Source of the DNA: Brachionus plicatilis | Taxonomy: Eukaryota; Rotifera; Eurotatoria; Ploima; Brachionidae | DNA length: 64,000 nucleotides | Reading direction: 5' to 3' | Assembly (NCBI GenBank): GCA_010279815.1 | Contig: QEOQ01000573.1 | Location: 62,011-126,010 of the forward strand | Shown: in pieces, positions 1 to 11,527 of the stretch | Numbering within the stretch: position 1 is the first letter of the stretch | Layout: each line of letters begins with the position of its first letter | Translations under genes and position numbers: made by a program | The notes under the pieces: generated by a model | Database searches by the model: none | What the model was told of the DNA's origin: nothing | What the model saw: the letters and a program-made list of their open reading frames with translations, nothing else

Positions 1-342
1 TGAAGTTCATTTCAATTCGATCATTTCAATTTAGAAAAATTTGAATATCTTTTTTACTAAAAGAGATAATTAAGTTCTATAAAATGCTTAATTATAAGCA
101 AATTTGCTTAATTCAGTAAAATAGGTCTGCAAAACACTCTGCAATTTTATGCATTTTGCACGCCATTAAAAAGTATTCATATAAATTGTGCACTTACTTT
201 GCAGAGTTTTTGCAGACATATATTTTAAGACTAAGCAAAATTGCTTAACCATTAAGCATTTTACAGAACTAAATTATTCCTTATAGCAAAAAAGTTATTC
301 AAATTTTTCTGAATTGAAACGATCGAATTGAAATGAACTTCA
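1..342. mobile_element. Fold-back / MITE-like element A1
   Basis: Bases 1-20 (TGAAGTTCATTTCAATTCGA) are matched exactly in inverted orientation at 323-342, and the pairing continues inward with few mismatches, for example TATAAAATGCTTAA near 79-92 against TTAAGCATTTTACA near 251-264. The centre (about 125-215) carries CTGCAAAACACTCTGCA facing GCAGAGTTTTTGCAGA. No reading frame of note is present. A second, truncated copy lies at 25512-25789, which marks this as a dispersed repeat. The window begins at the element, so its left end may extend further. Confidence 0.8.
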
Positions 343-345
343 CAG

Positions 346-488
346 CCCCCCGGTTTTTTGGCCGCCCGTATATTTTAAACCGGTTTTTTTGGCAGTCCAA
401 AAATTAGACCGCCAAGCTGACCGGCCAAATGACCGCTTAAAACCGTTCGCCTAATAGACCGGTTTGGTCTGACCGCATCCAACACTAC
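346..488. repeat. GC-rich repeat fragment with clustered ACCG/CGGT motifs
   Basis: This 140-base stretch is far richer in G and C than its surroundings. It repeats short words such as ACCGG, GACCGC and AACCG, with CCGGTTT/AAACCGG in both orientations. It directly abuts fold-back A1 and ends near TGCATCCAACACT-type sequence. Clustered subterminal CGGT/ACCG motifs are typical of the ends of some DNA transposons (inference), so this may be one end of an element into which A1 inserted. No coding potential was seen. The rest of 489-972 is plain AT-rich sequence with an (AAT)n run near 520-540. Confidence 0.4.
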
Positions 489-972
489 TTTAATTTTCTC
501 TAAAATTGAATCAATAAGTTATAATAATAATAATAATAATAAGCTTAAAAAATAAAATCTTTTTACTCAATCGTTTTATAAGTAATTCTGGCTAAAAAAA
601 ACAGCTTAGCAAGTAAAAACTTGTCATTAAAGCTTCAGTTTACAATTTGAATGATTGTTTACTTGTGTTACATCTTGAATAAACTGTATTTTTATCAGTT
701 TTTTTTTTACCTGCCTTGTTATTGCTTAATTTTTTTATTTATTATTTATTCTTTTAAATTTTTGTGTAAAAATTGTATATTTATTAAATTTTGTATTTTT
801 TAAAAAGGAAATTTTAAAATTTAAAATTTTGATTAAAGGAAATAATTGTTTTAATAAAATTCAGAACTTGTTCATCATTTCGGTTTAAAAGTTGCGTTGA
901 TTTTATTTAAGCCTTTTCTTCTAAATTAAAAATGATTATCAGTAAATTTTTATGCAAAATTTTATACAAATA

Positions 973-1402
973 TTACGCTTCTCTCAAAAAAGCATCCATT
1001 TTTACTTTATCCTCTGATCTGCCTTCTGGATCAGTGTCAAAATCAAAAATCCCTAGAGTTTTTAATGCTTCTGCATATTGTCGATATGTAACGAAGCCTT
1101 TACCGCTAGGATCTAACATTCCAAATATCGATTGTAGATTTTGGTCTTCAATTAAACTAGGCGCATAAAGATTTGCCATTTTTGATTTTTTTAGTTTTTC
1201 TAAAAATTCTATGATTGATTCATTTGGGTCATCTTTTGAAATTGTTTTTAAATAATTTATTCAAAGTAAAAAAAGTAAAAGTTTTACCTGGTTTATTAAA
1301 AACCAAATGAGAGGTAATGTTAATAAACAAGTCATTAATCTTGTGTTTTTTTAGATAATCTTCAGCTTCGTTTTGACGATTAATAATATCTTGTTCTATC
1401 AT
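973..1402 (-). CDS. EFCAB10: EFCAB10-like protein (RIIa-type dimerisation region plus degenerate EF-hand)
   Basis: Two exons, 1288-1402 and 973-1232, join with phase-1 GT-AG borders to give a 124-residue protein starting at the ATG at 1402. The N-terminal part contains EAEDYLKKHKINDLF, which resembles the RIIa-like docking/dimerisation helix of EFCAB10. The C-terminal part contains MLDPSGKGFVTYRQYAEALK, a single EF-hand-like loop whose calcium ligands are incomplete, as in the vertebrate family member. Length and domain order match EFCAB10 (about 125-140 residues). The family is associated with cilia and sperm flagella in other animals; that role is inferred here. The gene is divergent from CISD2, with only 249 bases between start codons, so the two probably share a promoter region. 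Confidence 0.72.
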
Positions 1403-1651
1403 TTTGAAAACGAAAATTAAAATTCTTGGAAAAAAAATTATTAACTCTCGATAAACTGAATTTGATTTAGTTTGTATCCATGGGAACATAAAATGAAATT
1501 AAATAAGACATTTTTTGGGTCTTAAAGCTAATTTTTGATCTATTTTATTTTGCATTTTTGAATTTTAAATCAATTCTAGTGAACGCAACACGCCAGAAAA
1601 AAAATTCCTAATCAAAAAAAAAAAAGAAGCTTTGATTATATAATTTTAAAT

Positions 1652-2150
1652 TTGAAAAAAATGGAATTATTTAGCAATTTTTTTAACGTCAGAGTTTCTA
1701 ACTATTTTGGAAATCTTCCATTGCCAAAATCATTCAGAGATATTACAATTCTATCTGCCAAAGATGTCTTGAGATTAGTTCCCTTTTTTGCCTCACTCGG
1801 ATTAGTAGGATACGTTTCGTATAAAGAAATAAATGATTATCTAAATCGTCGTCAACTCGAATGGGTTAACAAAGACTATTGCAAAGAAAAGAATAAGATA
1901 GCAGACATAATTTCGAAGGAAGAATTGGAAGAAGCGTTGAATGCTAGCAAGTCGGATAAAGTGGCATATTGCAGATGCTGGAAATCAAAGAGTGTAAGTC
2001 TCTTTATTTAAGTTCAAAATAATTTTGATCAACCAACATTAGCATTTTAATTTTTTTCTTAATTTTAAGTTTCCATACTGTGATGGAACTCATGCTAAGC
2101 ATAATACTGCCACTGGCGATAATGTTGGCCCATTAGTCATTCGAAAATAG
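1652..2150 (+). CDS. CISD2: CISD2-type CDGSH iron-sulfur protein
   Basis: Exons 1652-1993 and 2070-2150 join in phase 0 to give 140 residues. Order: amphipathic N-terminus with [10 protein letters not shown], a transmembrane helix around 42-58 ([16 protein letters not shown]), then the CDGSH domain. The 2Fe-2S ligands Cys107, Cys109, Cys118 and His122 are present in CRCWKSKS followed by [12 protein letters not shown], and the protein ends with [10 protein letters not shown]. The N-terminal extension resembles CISD2 (NAF-1/Miner1) rather than mitoNEET, so an ER/mitochondrial outer-membrane protein affecting calcium and autophagy is expected from family knowledge. The second exon is only 81 bases. 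ATG 1652 is used; an internal ATG three codons later is an alternative. Confidence 0.9.
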
Positions 2151-2232
2151 AAATAAATTGACGAAGATTTTTTAAAATCAGATTTTATTTTTAAATAAAA
2201 CTAATCAAAAAAATATTTATTTATTTATTCGA

Positions 2233-3493
2233 TTAATAATTAGACAAATTAGATATCATTCTTAAATCAATTAGTTGTATTCTTGTGTTCTTATCTTTGA
2301 TCACATGATCACATTCCTTTAGAAATATTTGTTTAAAAATTTGATTAAAAAAAAGTTGAAAAAAATTCTTTTTTACCTCAAAAAGTTGAGGAATTTTCGA
2401 ATGAGGATGAAATCCACTTAAACCGCACTGGGATATTTCATTAAAGCCATCCGGATTCAAAACAAATATGCTATTTCTACAACAAAAAAAATTTACAAAA
2501 TAAAATTTGATTATAATTTAATTAAACAAAATAAAATAGAAAAGATTAGCAAATATTATTAGCAAATTAATTTAAATTAAAACATTACTGATTATAGCTA
2601 GGTGCACAGACAATTGCAATAGCTTCCGGAATCATAAGTTGATAACCGTAATGCGTATGTAAATCAATGCTTGATAAAAAAGCAGTCTGAGATGGATGAG
2701 TGTGTATCCAGCCAAGTGTTATTAGATTATTTTGGTCAATTACTTGACATAATTCATTCTCATTTTGAGTACTGCACGTATCGCTTGTTCCTTTTTGTTT
2801 TGGTATAACAACATGTGAAATAAAAAATTTGTTTTGGGTCAATTGGCCGGCAAGGATTCCGCAAGTCTCAACATTTTGCATTGTATTGGCATATGCTTTT
2901 TCCAAAAACTTATCAATTGAATCATTTGGTAAAATTATTTTCCTAAAGTTGTATTTGGAGTTGGATGACTGGCCAATATCAGACACTATATCATTGATAA
3001 GGTTTTCTTTAAAATTGTTAAATTCGTGTTCATTTTGTGCCAAAATTTTGTTCTTTTCTTGTTCATTATTGTTTATTTTATCTATTGTTTTTTGTTCGGC
3101 AAGCATACGTTGATGCTCTTTGGTCTCATTGGAAAAAATTTCTTTTATGTAAAGCTTGAGCTTTTCAGCTTTTGGAAAAACAATTGTGTTCAGTTCTCTA
3201 TTTATTTCCAAAATGTCAGCTTTGTTGCATTTAGAATATTCTGGATGAGTTTTTAAGCAGTGTCCGTACAACACAGCAAAGCGACTGTAAAGAATAAAAG
3301 CATGCAAGTAGTCATGTTCCGAAAAGTAAACATCTGCCATTCGAAGTATTTGCCTTCCGCTACGAATATACTTTTCGATGTTGTATTTGGGATCGATTTC
3401 TATTTTTGTATTAAAATCGAAAAATTTTCTGAATCGCAGTTCAGGATCACTTACCAAATCAGTGTAAGTATTTAGCTGAGAATTTGAATTCAT
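2233..3493 (-). CDS. STAMBP: STAMBP/AMSH K63-linkage deubiquitinase
   Basis: Three exons, 2589-3493, 2377-2476 and 2233-2316, give 362 residues from the ATG at 3493. The N-terminal half matches the USP8-like helical domain of AMSH (SGRQILRMADVYFSEHDYLHAF, residues about 45-65). A charged coiled segment follows, then the JAMM metalloprotease. The zinc motif is visible as H264-T-H266 with D277, plus the upstream Glu in NVETCGILAG; the C-terminal exons encode SGFHPHSKIPQLF and end in a DLR-containing tail like vertebrate STAMBP. Known role: zinc-dependent cleavage of Lys63-linked ubiquitin on endosomal cargo with ESCRT-0. Vertebrate STAMBP is about 424 residues; the difference is in the middle. 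It lies 460 bases downstream of UBA6 on the same strand. Confidence 0.93.
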
Positions 3494-3952
3494 TTTTATT
3501 ACAAAGTATTGCAAAAAGATAAAAATATATTTGAATATTTTGTTTTTTTTTTTTTTTTTTGAAATTTCAAATGAGTCATTTTTAAAATAATTATTCAAAA
3601 ATTATATTAATTTATGAAAATTTAAATTTAGAAAAAACGATGTATAATCACAATTGAGCAAAGTTTTAGCAAGAAAAAAAAACAAATTAATAATAATTTT
3701 AATTTAGCTAACATGTATATTTTATTTGATGCATTTATGCGAATACTTTGTCAAATTTTAAATTCGTATCGTATATAATTTATTTGAATAATTTTGTGAA
3801 CATTTTAAAAAATAAAAATTTAATTCATCTAAAATGTTGAATAATTTATTGTTTAAGAGAAATGTTTGAAAAGTTTGTATATTTATATTTATATTTTTTT
3901 GTTGCTGTTCAAATGATATAAAATATTTAATACTAATTAATATACTAATTAA
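3494..3952. other. Intergenic gap between STAMBP and UBA6
   Basis: This stretch of 459 AT-rich bases holds the STAMBP upstream region and the UBA6 3' end. A 22-base T-run lies around 3540-3560. No further gene or RNA was recognised. Confidence 0.5.
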
Positions 3953-6900
3953 TTAATTAAAAAAATATCTAATTGGAGGACACAAATTGTTCTTGTCACG
4001 ATCGTTTGCATCATTGTCACATTCTTGATAGGTCAAGTGAAGATCACAATAGTGGTTGTCACTTTGATTGCCTAGCGCAGCCAAGTTTGCCACTCCTTTG
4101 ACAAGTTTGAGCATTTTTTCATTTAAACGTTTAGCATGGCCAGGCATCACCGGCAGATAAATTGACTTTGCTCCATACATTATACCTACAGAAATAAATA
4201 CATTTAAATAGATTTAAAAACATTTAAATAGATTTAAAAACATTTAATTAAATTTAAAAACATTTAAAAGCATTCATTTGAGAATTATAAATGATTACCT
4301 GAAACATTCAACTTGTAGTTTTTTTTGACAGTTTGGATAAATTGGCTCAGAGTAAAAGTCTCGTTTCCTTTGATAGTCCATTTATCCCACAAAGTAACAC
4401 AACAGTCATCGGTTATTTTTGTTTTGGGACAAGGGCCTGGCTCAGATAAAAGAAACAAAGATATGGCCATATTCAAAAAGCTGTTTCTAAACTTATCCAA
4501 TTTAAAATCGTTTTGAACGACTTTAATTAATTCAATGGTTGCCAGTCCAGCAATTACCGATGTTGTTGTGGCTATTGCTGGCACAATTTTTCCAGCTATT
4601 TTTTTCACTTGTAACTTGTCTGCATTTTCTAAGCCGTACATAGTTGCTCTCAAATTGGATGTGGCATGAATAAAGTCAATGTGTCCATTTTTGTCATTGT
4701 CTTTTTCGAATTCAACGCAGTTGAGTAATTTGTTTGAGCCATTTTGTTTAATCATAAAATTTCTAATAATTTGTATGCACTTTGAATTGTCCAAATCTTT
4801 GGTTTTGGTTTGATCATTTTTTTTCTTTGTCTCATCAGTCTCAATGTACTTTTTGACCGGGTGCCACTGTGGCACAGTGCAGCTATTTAGCACAGCTAAA
4901 ATGGAATCTTTTTCTTCAATAGTTTGATCAATTCGATAGATGTGCGCCATGAGACGTGCCAAACTGGTCACAAAACTCAAGTGCAGCTCATTTTCAGCAT
5001 CGAATTCAATTGGATTTGGTTGACGTTTTGGCAATTTCCAAAAAGGACTGCCGTCATTCATTAGATGATCACTTGGATATATGTTCAAAATGTCTTTGGC
5101 CTTGTTAGCAAAATATTTTTCAAATTTTCTTCTCGCCAAACACAAACAGTCCGAGTATGAATGACAAAAATTTCGCACAAATTTACAAAATTTGTGCAAG
5201 TCTTCGACGCCAAAATGATCATCATCAGCAAGTTTGTCAAGCAAATTTGTGAGGTTTGAATTTTTGTCAACAAATTTGTTAACCATGACCGGTTTGATTT
5301 TGAACAACGATTCAAATTTGTCTCTTGACCATTGAATACAATGTTCGATGTTGGACGGAAATGATTTCAATGTACAATAGGGAACATCGCCTTCGCTTTC
5401 GTTCGGATCTTTTTGAGAATTGTAGGACTCGGTCAAAAATGGAAGAATAACTTGAACATGGCCTTTGGCGCCCAGAGTGCCTGATTCAATTAGTGCTCGT
5501 TGATTAGTAACGCATCTTGAGTCCATGTAGCGTCTGGCTTCTAAATTGTCCAAAGCATTTACACACACATTTTGCTCTTGAAAAAACTTGTCACTAAATG
5601 TGCTTTCACTTTGTGGACAAACTTTCAATTCCATGGCTTTGATTTTGATGTGAGCATTTATTTGTGATGCAGCCTCAGCAGCTACCACTGATTTGGCTCG
5701 CTGAATGTCCTTTGATCTAAATAGAAATTGACGATTTAAATTCGACTTTTCTATTAGATCGTTATCTGTAATTGTTATTTGACCATTTTTGGCCATGCCA
5801 ACAAGTGCATAATTTTTAAGCATTTCGCATCCAATAGCGCCGCAGCCGACCATAAAAAGTCGAGTGTGATGCAATTTGGACAGAGTGTCATTTCCACCGA
5901 AACATTTTCTTATTTCATCATAGCGATCGTTTTGCAAACTCAATTTCTCACTTGATTCATACATTTCTGAGCTGTCCATGAACAGCCATTGCTTTATGGG
6001 AACAAATTTATTTGTAATCGACTTGAGGCACTCTTGAGCAACTATTCCTCCGAATATTGATGAATAAAGAGAAAAATTAGCCTGTTGTGAATCGTAGAAA
6101 ATTTTGGCTAAATTTTCAAAATATTCCAATTTTACTTCACAAGGTCTATGTTGACTCACAAGTTGTAAAAATGTTTCAAACTCTAAATCATTTGATTTGT
6201 ACAAACGAACAAAAAGATGATTCAAAGATGCATTTTCAAATTTCAACTCATTCAAATCAGAAAATAAAAGATGCGGATTTTGCAGCTGCTGTTCCAAACA
6301 CTCAAATTGAATGTGTTGAGATTGTTTTACTTTTCGAAATATGCCACCTCTTTCATACACACCATCAATGTCCGACTCAAAAATAAACTTGAATGAATTG
6401 ACAATTTTCGATACTTTCACTATTTGATCATTTAATTCACTCAAACCTTTTAGTTCGGTTATTTTTATTAGATCTCCACTCTCAAGGTTGTGATTACGCA
6501 AATCTAGACATTCAACTGTAAATTGATTCTGGTCCTTGGTTATTTTGGATATGAACACATCTTTGTAATCCTCGCCATCTGCATCAATAACTTGAAAATT
6601 GTCACCAAAATCAGTGAAACTGTATCCAAAAAGACCAAAAGTATTTGACAGCAAAAAATTCACTCCATTTTCTCGACACAATTGATTTATTTTGATTAGT
6701 TTTTGAAAATTTTTCTCTTCAGTCATAATTATGCAATCGAATTTTTTAAGAAAATTTTCATCTTCCAAATCAATGTCATGACTTAGACACTCAACTTTAA
6801 CGTATGGATTTAGTTGTTCCAATTGGTCGAGGCATGCTACGGCACGATTAACTCCAGAATTAACATTGGACTCGTGGATAAAAAATTGACTTGACAAATC

Positions 6901-7219
6901 GCTTAAAGAACAACTATGCCAATCAATTATACTTAAAGAGCCTATACCAGCCAGAATTAAGTTTTTAGCTTTAAAAAAAATTTTTAGATAAAAAGAGATA
7001 AAGTAAGAATTAAAATTGTGTGAGTCTTACCAATTTCCACTCCTAATGGACCCACTGAGTGCAAAAGAATTTTAGATTTTGCCAATTTTTGCATTGCTTG
7101 ATTTCCAAGTACATAGATTTGGCGACTAGACAAAAAAAAACATTATTTTGTTTTAAAATGTGCTAATTAACTTTTAAATTACATTCATACCTATATAAGT
7201 CATTGTCAATATCTATCAT
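3953..7219 (-). CDS. UBA6: UBA6, dual ubiquitin/FAT10-type E1 activating enzyme
   Basis: Four exons, 7191-7219, 7031-7125, 4299-6968 and 3953-4185, have matching phases and give about 1008 residues. Order: inactive adenylation half (RQIYVLGNQAMQKLAKSKI), first catalytic-cysteine half domain, active adenylation domain with GCGAIGCEMLKN near residue 416 and SNLNRQFLFR, catalytic cysteine near residue 573 in DVPYCTLKSFPS, and the C-terminal ubiquitin-fold domain (LPVMPGHAKRLNEKM, ending in PPIRYFF). Several stretches match UBA6 better than UBA1: the TDETKKKNDQ segment, IAGKIVPAIATTTSVIAGL, and FRKVKQSQHIQFECLEQQL. Known role: ATP-dependent charging of ubiquitin, and in vertebrates FAT10, onto the E2 UBE2Z. 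The very short first exon is easily missed by gene finders. Confidence 0.92.
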
Positions 7220-8536
7220 TTTTTTTACTTGGACAAAATTAAAATTTAAAAATGAAAAAAAAAAATAAAAATTTTATTTAGAATTTCATTATTTCACCCA
7301 ACAAGTAAAACAATTTATATTAATTTAAAATAAAAAGCTTGCAAATTTGTCTTAAATTTTTCAATGTTAAGAATAATTTGGTGAAAATTTTCAAAAGTTT
7401 TTAAAAATATAGATTTGTTTGAAAAACATTTTTCTAAAAATACTAAATAATTTCAAAATCATTAGATTTTTTAGATCGGAAATATATGTTTTAACATTCC
7501 AGGATTATATGAAATGATGGTCAAAAATAAAATATATATTTTCCAGGTACAGAAATATTAAATTTAATGTTGATTTTTTGTTAACAAATCTGGCAAAAAA
7601 TTCAACTTGATAATTCTATTAATTATATACGGATTAAGTCAAAGTGGCCATAAAATGACCAGAGCAAGAAGAACACTTTGATATAAACCCAAATTCAAAC
7701 TGGCGATTTATTAAAAAAATAAAAAGTGGCCTCAAATCGAACATGTTTCTTTTAGTTTTTAAATTAATGTATTTTTTTTCATCAGACCATACACTAATAG
7801 ATATTTAATAAATTATTAAAAGTGAAATTTGAAGTGAAGTTTTAGACGAAGTTAATGATATTTAAAAAATCACCCTCAAAATACAAAAATGGAAAGAAAA
7901 ATTTTTTAGTTTTTAGCCCGCTTTTTATTTATTCGATTAATTTTAGAGAGACCATTCTACTTAATGAAAAAAACTATCATCGGATAATAAACTGAGACTA
8001 ATTTGAATCAAATTACTGTCAGATTTTATTGACTTTGGTTATTAATATTTTTGAAAATTGTTCATATTTAAATTATTTTTTAAAAGAATTTTTAACTTAT
8101 AACTTCTTTTCATATTGAGTCCCTCGAGCTTTTTTATAGGTTGTTGCTCAAAATAACTTTTAAAAAAAATGCAAGATAATAATTGAACACAGATTTTTTT
8201 GAGACCTAGGATATATTAAACTTGTACATAACTTGAAATATTTTCCCAATAATATAATTTTGAAGCGCATAAAATTTCCAGACATTGAAAATACCGAAAC
8301 ATATGGTAAGAGCAATTTTTAAATTAAATTAAAATAATAGTTCAAAACAAATGTTTAGGTGTCCTCAAAAAATCCTTTAAGTAATTTAATTTAGATTAAA
8401 AGAATAATTTTCAATGAACTTATAAATTTTAATTTTTAAATCATCTCAACCCTTTTTCAAATTGCCTATAAATATCAAAAATAAATTTAAATTCTTTTAT
8501 TTTTATTTAATCAGATTAATTTTACTCAAGGTCAAA
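7220..8536. other. Intergenic, no gene seen
   Basis: AT-rich sequence without a credible reading frame. It carries the UBA6 promoter side and the region upstream of the chitin-binding protein. Nothing repeated elsewhere in the window was recognised here. Confidence 0.5.
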
Positions 8537-9109
8537 ATGTATTTAATTAAATTTATATTGTGCCTTATTTTCTTCTTATCTCAATTTTGTCTTATTTCTT
8601 CTTATTATCAATTTGATTTGAAATCGATTGGAATAGTTGATATAAGCAAAAAAATTGATCCTATTGCATCATATGAGATTTATAGACCAAAAAAGCAAAT
8701 AAAAATTTCTGAAAAATACCTGAACCAATTTCCACTTTATTATTCGACAATCAAGCCGGTCAAGAATGTAATTCATATGAAAAATCCTTACCACGATCCA
8801 AATAGAAATAAACCGAATCAAAAAAAACAGACGTATCACTTACCTAGACCGGTTCAAAAAACAAATCAACCTTATTTTGATAAACCGCATGCAAAAAATT
8901 ATTACGTTCATCAAAAGAAGCCCAAATGTAGTGTCCATATGAATTATCAGGCAAATCCAAATGATTGTAGAAAGTATAGTGTTTGCTCTAATGGTAATTT
9001 AATCACAATGTCATGTCCAAAATTTTTAGTTTTTGATCCAATTCATAAATCATGTAATTACTCGAAAAATGTGAAAGGTCAATGCAGATCAAACAGAATT
9101 ATTTACTGA
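8537..9109 (+). CDS. Secreted chitin-binding (peritrophin-A / ChtBD2) protein
   Basis: An uninterrupted frame of 190 residues begins at the ATG at 8537; an in-frame TTG 75 bases upstream is not a credible start. The first 22 or so residues are a strongly hydrophobic signal peptide (KFILCLIFFLSQFCLISS). The middle is basic and rich in Lys, Pro, Asn and Tyr. The C-terminus carries one six-cysteine ChtBD2 domain with spacing C-12-C-5-C-9-C-12-C-9-C, including the aromatic residues usual for chitin contact. Known family role: binding chitin in cuticle, lorica, egg shell or gut lining. A basic, low-complexity region in front of a single domain suggests a structural matrix protein. A poly(A) signal-like AATAAA lies just after the stop. 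Confidence 0.8.
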   Translation: MYLIKFILCLIFFLSQFCLISSYYQFDLKSIGIVDISKKIDPIASYEIYRPKKQIKISEKYLNQFPLYYSTIKPVKNVIHMKNPYHDPNRNKPNQKKQTYHLPRPVQKTNQPYFDKPHAKNYYVHQKKPKCSVHMNYQANPNDCRKYSVCSNGNLITMSCPKFLVFDPIHKSCNYSKNVKGQCRSNRIIY

Positions 9110-9391
9110 TTTTAATAAATTTGAAAAATAAAAACTTAATTTATAACAATTTTTGGTTTTAATAAAATTGGGAAAATGCCAAAAAAGATTCAAAATTAAG
9201 CATTTAGATTTTGTTAATATTTAAATGCTTCGTTATTGAGAATATGAAATCTAAAAAAAAAAAGATATTTCGTAATATTTCAATTTATAAATTATAATAT
9301 TAATAAATAAAAAAAACGAAATAGAAGTCTATTCGTTAAATTTTGTTATCGAGTTTATAAACCTAGAAAAGGGTTATTTAGACGCTTTTAA

Positions 9392-10974
9392 ATGAGACCA
9401 GAACGCTTAAGCAGAATCGCTTTGAGATCAGTTTTTCATCAAGGCTTTTTTAATTTTCGGTCATACTCGTCATCGTCAAGTGTCAAACCATCAAGTTTTT
9501 CTTTTAAAATAGATGATGAATCGGAATTCATGAATCCGACTAGCAAAATACTTAAACAAAATATTTCAACATCAAAAGGAATACTAATAGAAAAATACCA
9601 TGATTTGATCGATTCGCAGAGTTTTAAATATGACCGCAAGCAATTTGATACATTATTTTTGTTGAGTTCGTTTTATAAGCAAATTTTAGATTACCAAGCA
9701 CCAAACAAGACATTATGGTCAAACAAAAATTTAAATAAATATCTAAAATATCTATTCAACACGAACCAGCAAATGTCCAACATTAAAAGCATCTATTTAT
9801 ACGGAGGTGTAGGTAAAATTAAAAATTAAGAAAAAAAAATTTCAATAAATGTAAAATAAAAAATCTTTAATGAAAAAAAAAATTAATGCAAAATTGATAT
9901 TTATACATTTTGAATTAACTAAATAACTTTTCACAAAAAGATTGAAATTTTTATTTGAACTATAAACAATTTTTTTAAATTTGATTTGAAATAATTAAAA
10001 AAAAAATTAAAAATATTATTTAAGGATGTGGTAAAACAATGATGATGGATCTAATCTACAATTCAATACCGGAAACAAAATTAAAGCAACGAATTCATTT
10101 TAATAAATTCATGCTCAGTGTCCATAAAAGTATACACGACATTAAGCAAATAGACGAATTTAAAAATGAAGATCCCATTCAAGTTTTGTGTGACAATTTG
10201 ATAGAAAAAATCAATTTGCTTTTTTTTGATGAATTTCAAGTAACAGATATAGCTGATGCAATGCTAATGTCTCGTTTATTTACAGGACTTTTTCAACGAG
10301 GCATGGTTGTCTTTTTTACATCCAACCGTGTGCCTACAGATTTGTACAAGAATGGACTTCAACGAGACCTATTTTTGCCTTTTATTGATTATATCTATAA
10401 AGTTTGTCAAATAATACACATCGATTCAAAAGTTGATTACAGAAAAATATCATCAAAAGCAGAAAATCAGGTCTATTTCAATTCAGACTTTGAATCACAA
10501 TATTTGGATGAATACATAAAAAGCATGTTGCCGGAAGGTGGTGTTTTTGAAGCGAAAAAACTTGAAATTTTAGGCCGACAAGTATATCTAGAACAAACTT
10601 ATAAAAATTTGTTGATAACTAATTATTCATTTATCTGCGAAGAAGCCAGAGGTTCAGTGGATTATTTAGAATTTTGTAAATTATTTGATATAATTGTTAT
10701 GAAAGACATACCATTTATTGACATGAAAAACGGTGACAGTTTAAGACGTTTCATAACTTTTATTGACGCGTTATACGATAATAACATACGTTTTATCTGT
10801 TCTGGTAAAGCTTCATCTCCTCAGTATTTGTTTGACTTGACAGAACGAGAAAGCATTGGTGAGCATTCTTCAAAATTAGAGGATGAATATTTTTCAATTG
10901 ATCGAACCATATCTCGTCTTATCGACATGCAAAGCCAATCTTATTTAATCAAGACTAAATTTTTACATAAATAA
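9392..10974 (+). CDS. AFG1L: AFG1-like mitochondrial ATPase
   Basis: Exons 9392-9812 and 10025-10974 join in phase 1 exactly inside the Walker A loop, giving 456 residues (human AFG1L is 481). The N-terminus is Arg/Ser-rich with hydrophobic residues (MRPERLSRIALRSVFHQGFF), a typical mitochondrial presequence. Walker A is GGVGCGKT around residues 138-145, Walker B is LLFFDEFQ at about 205-212, and the conserved TSNRVPTDLYKNGLQR segment follows. Known role: AAA-type ATPase of the mitochondrial matrix/inner membrane involved in turnover of complex IV subunits. The C-terminal ENRFICSGKA-like segment is also recognisable. The ATG at 9392 is chosen because it gives the presequence. Confidence 0.93.
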
Positions 10975-11078
10975 AATTTTCAATTAATTTTTTTTTCTAA
11001 TTTAATTGACACCCTTCAATCGGTGTTTATTCGTTGCTGATTTTAAAAGAAGTAAATATTTATTTTCCCTTAGATAAA

Positions 11079-11527
11079 ATGACAAAAATTATGTCAAATA
11101 TTAAGATTTTAAACCGACTTTTGAGCACAAATGTAAATAATTGATCAAAAATTGATTTTATTCTATAAATATTTTATCTATAGAATTCACTGGGACAAAT
11201 AGAAAAAAAAATAACTGATAAATTACATTCTAAATTTTCGGTAAAATTAATTTTTCAAACAAAATAAATTAAATATGTTTTTTATCAGGAATCGACATAT
11301 AAACAAGTAATAAACACAAGTTGGAAACATAAACGAGGAACCGAAACTCATTTCGAAGTTATTCTTGTAAGTGAAAAATTTGAAAATAAATCAGTTTTAG
11401 AGGTAAAATTAATTTTATTATTTAACATTTTTTAATTATTTTATTTAAATAGAGAAATAAAATGGTTAATGAAATTTTAAAAGAAGAAATAGAACAAATT
11501 CATTCTATTTCTTTTAAAGTAATATAA
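11079..11527 (+). CDS. BOLA1: BOLA1-type BolA protein in four short exons
   Basis: Four small exons, 11079-11132, 11184-11240, 11289-11402 and 11453-11527, all join in phase 0 with GT-AG borders and give 99 residues. The first exon encodes a short basic leader (NIKILNRLLSTN) like a mitochondrial presequence. Exon 3 carries the BolA signature GTETHFEVILVSEKFENKS, and exon 4 ends with EILKEEIEQIHSISFKV, matching the BOLA1 end in which an Ala-Leu-Ser-like segment follows the histidine. Known role: BOLA1 works with glutaredoxin 5 in mitochondrial iron-sulfur cluster handling. Each exon is below the size of normal reading-frame screens, so this gene is easy to overlook. It starts 104 bases after the AFG1L stop, on the same strand. 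Confidence 0.85.
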
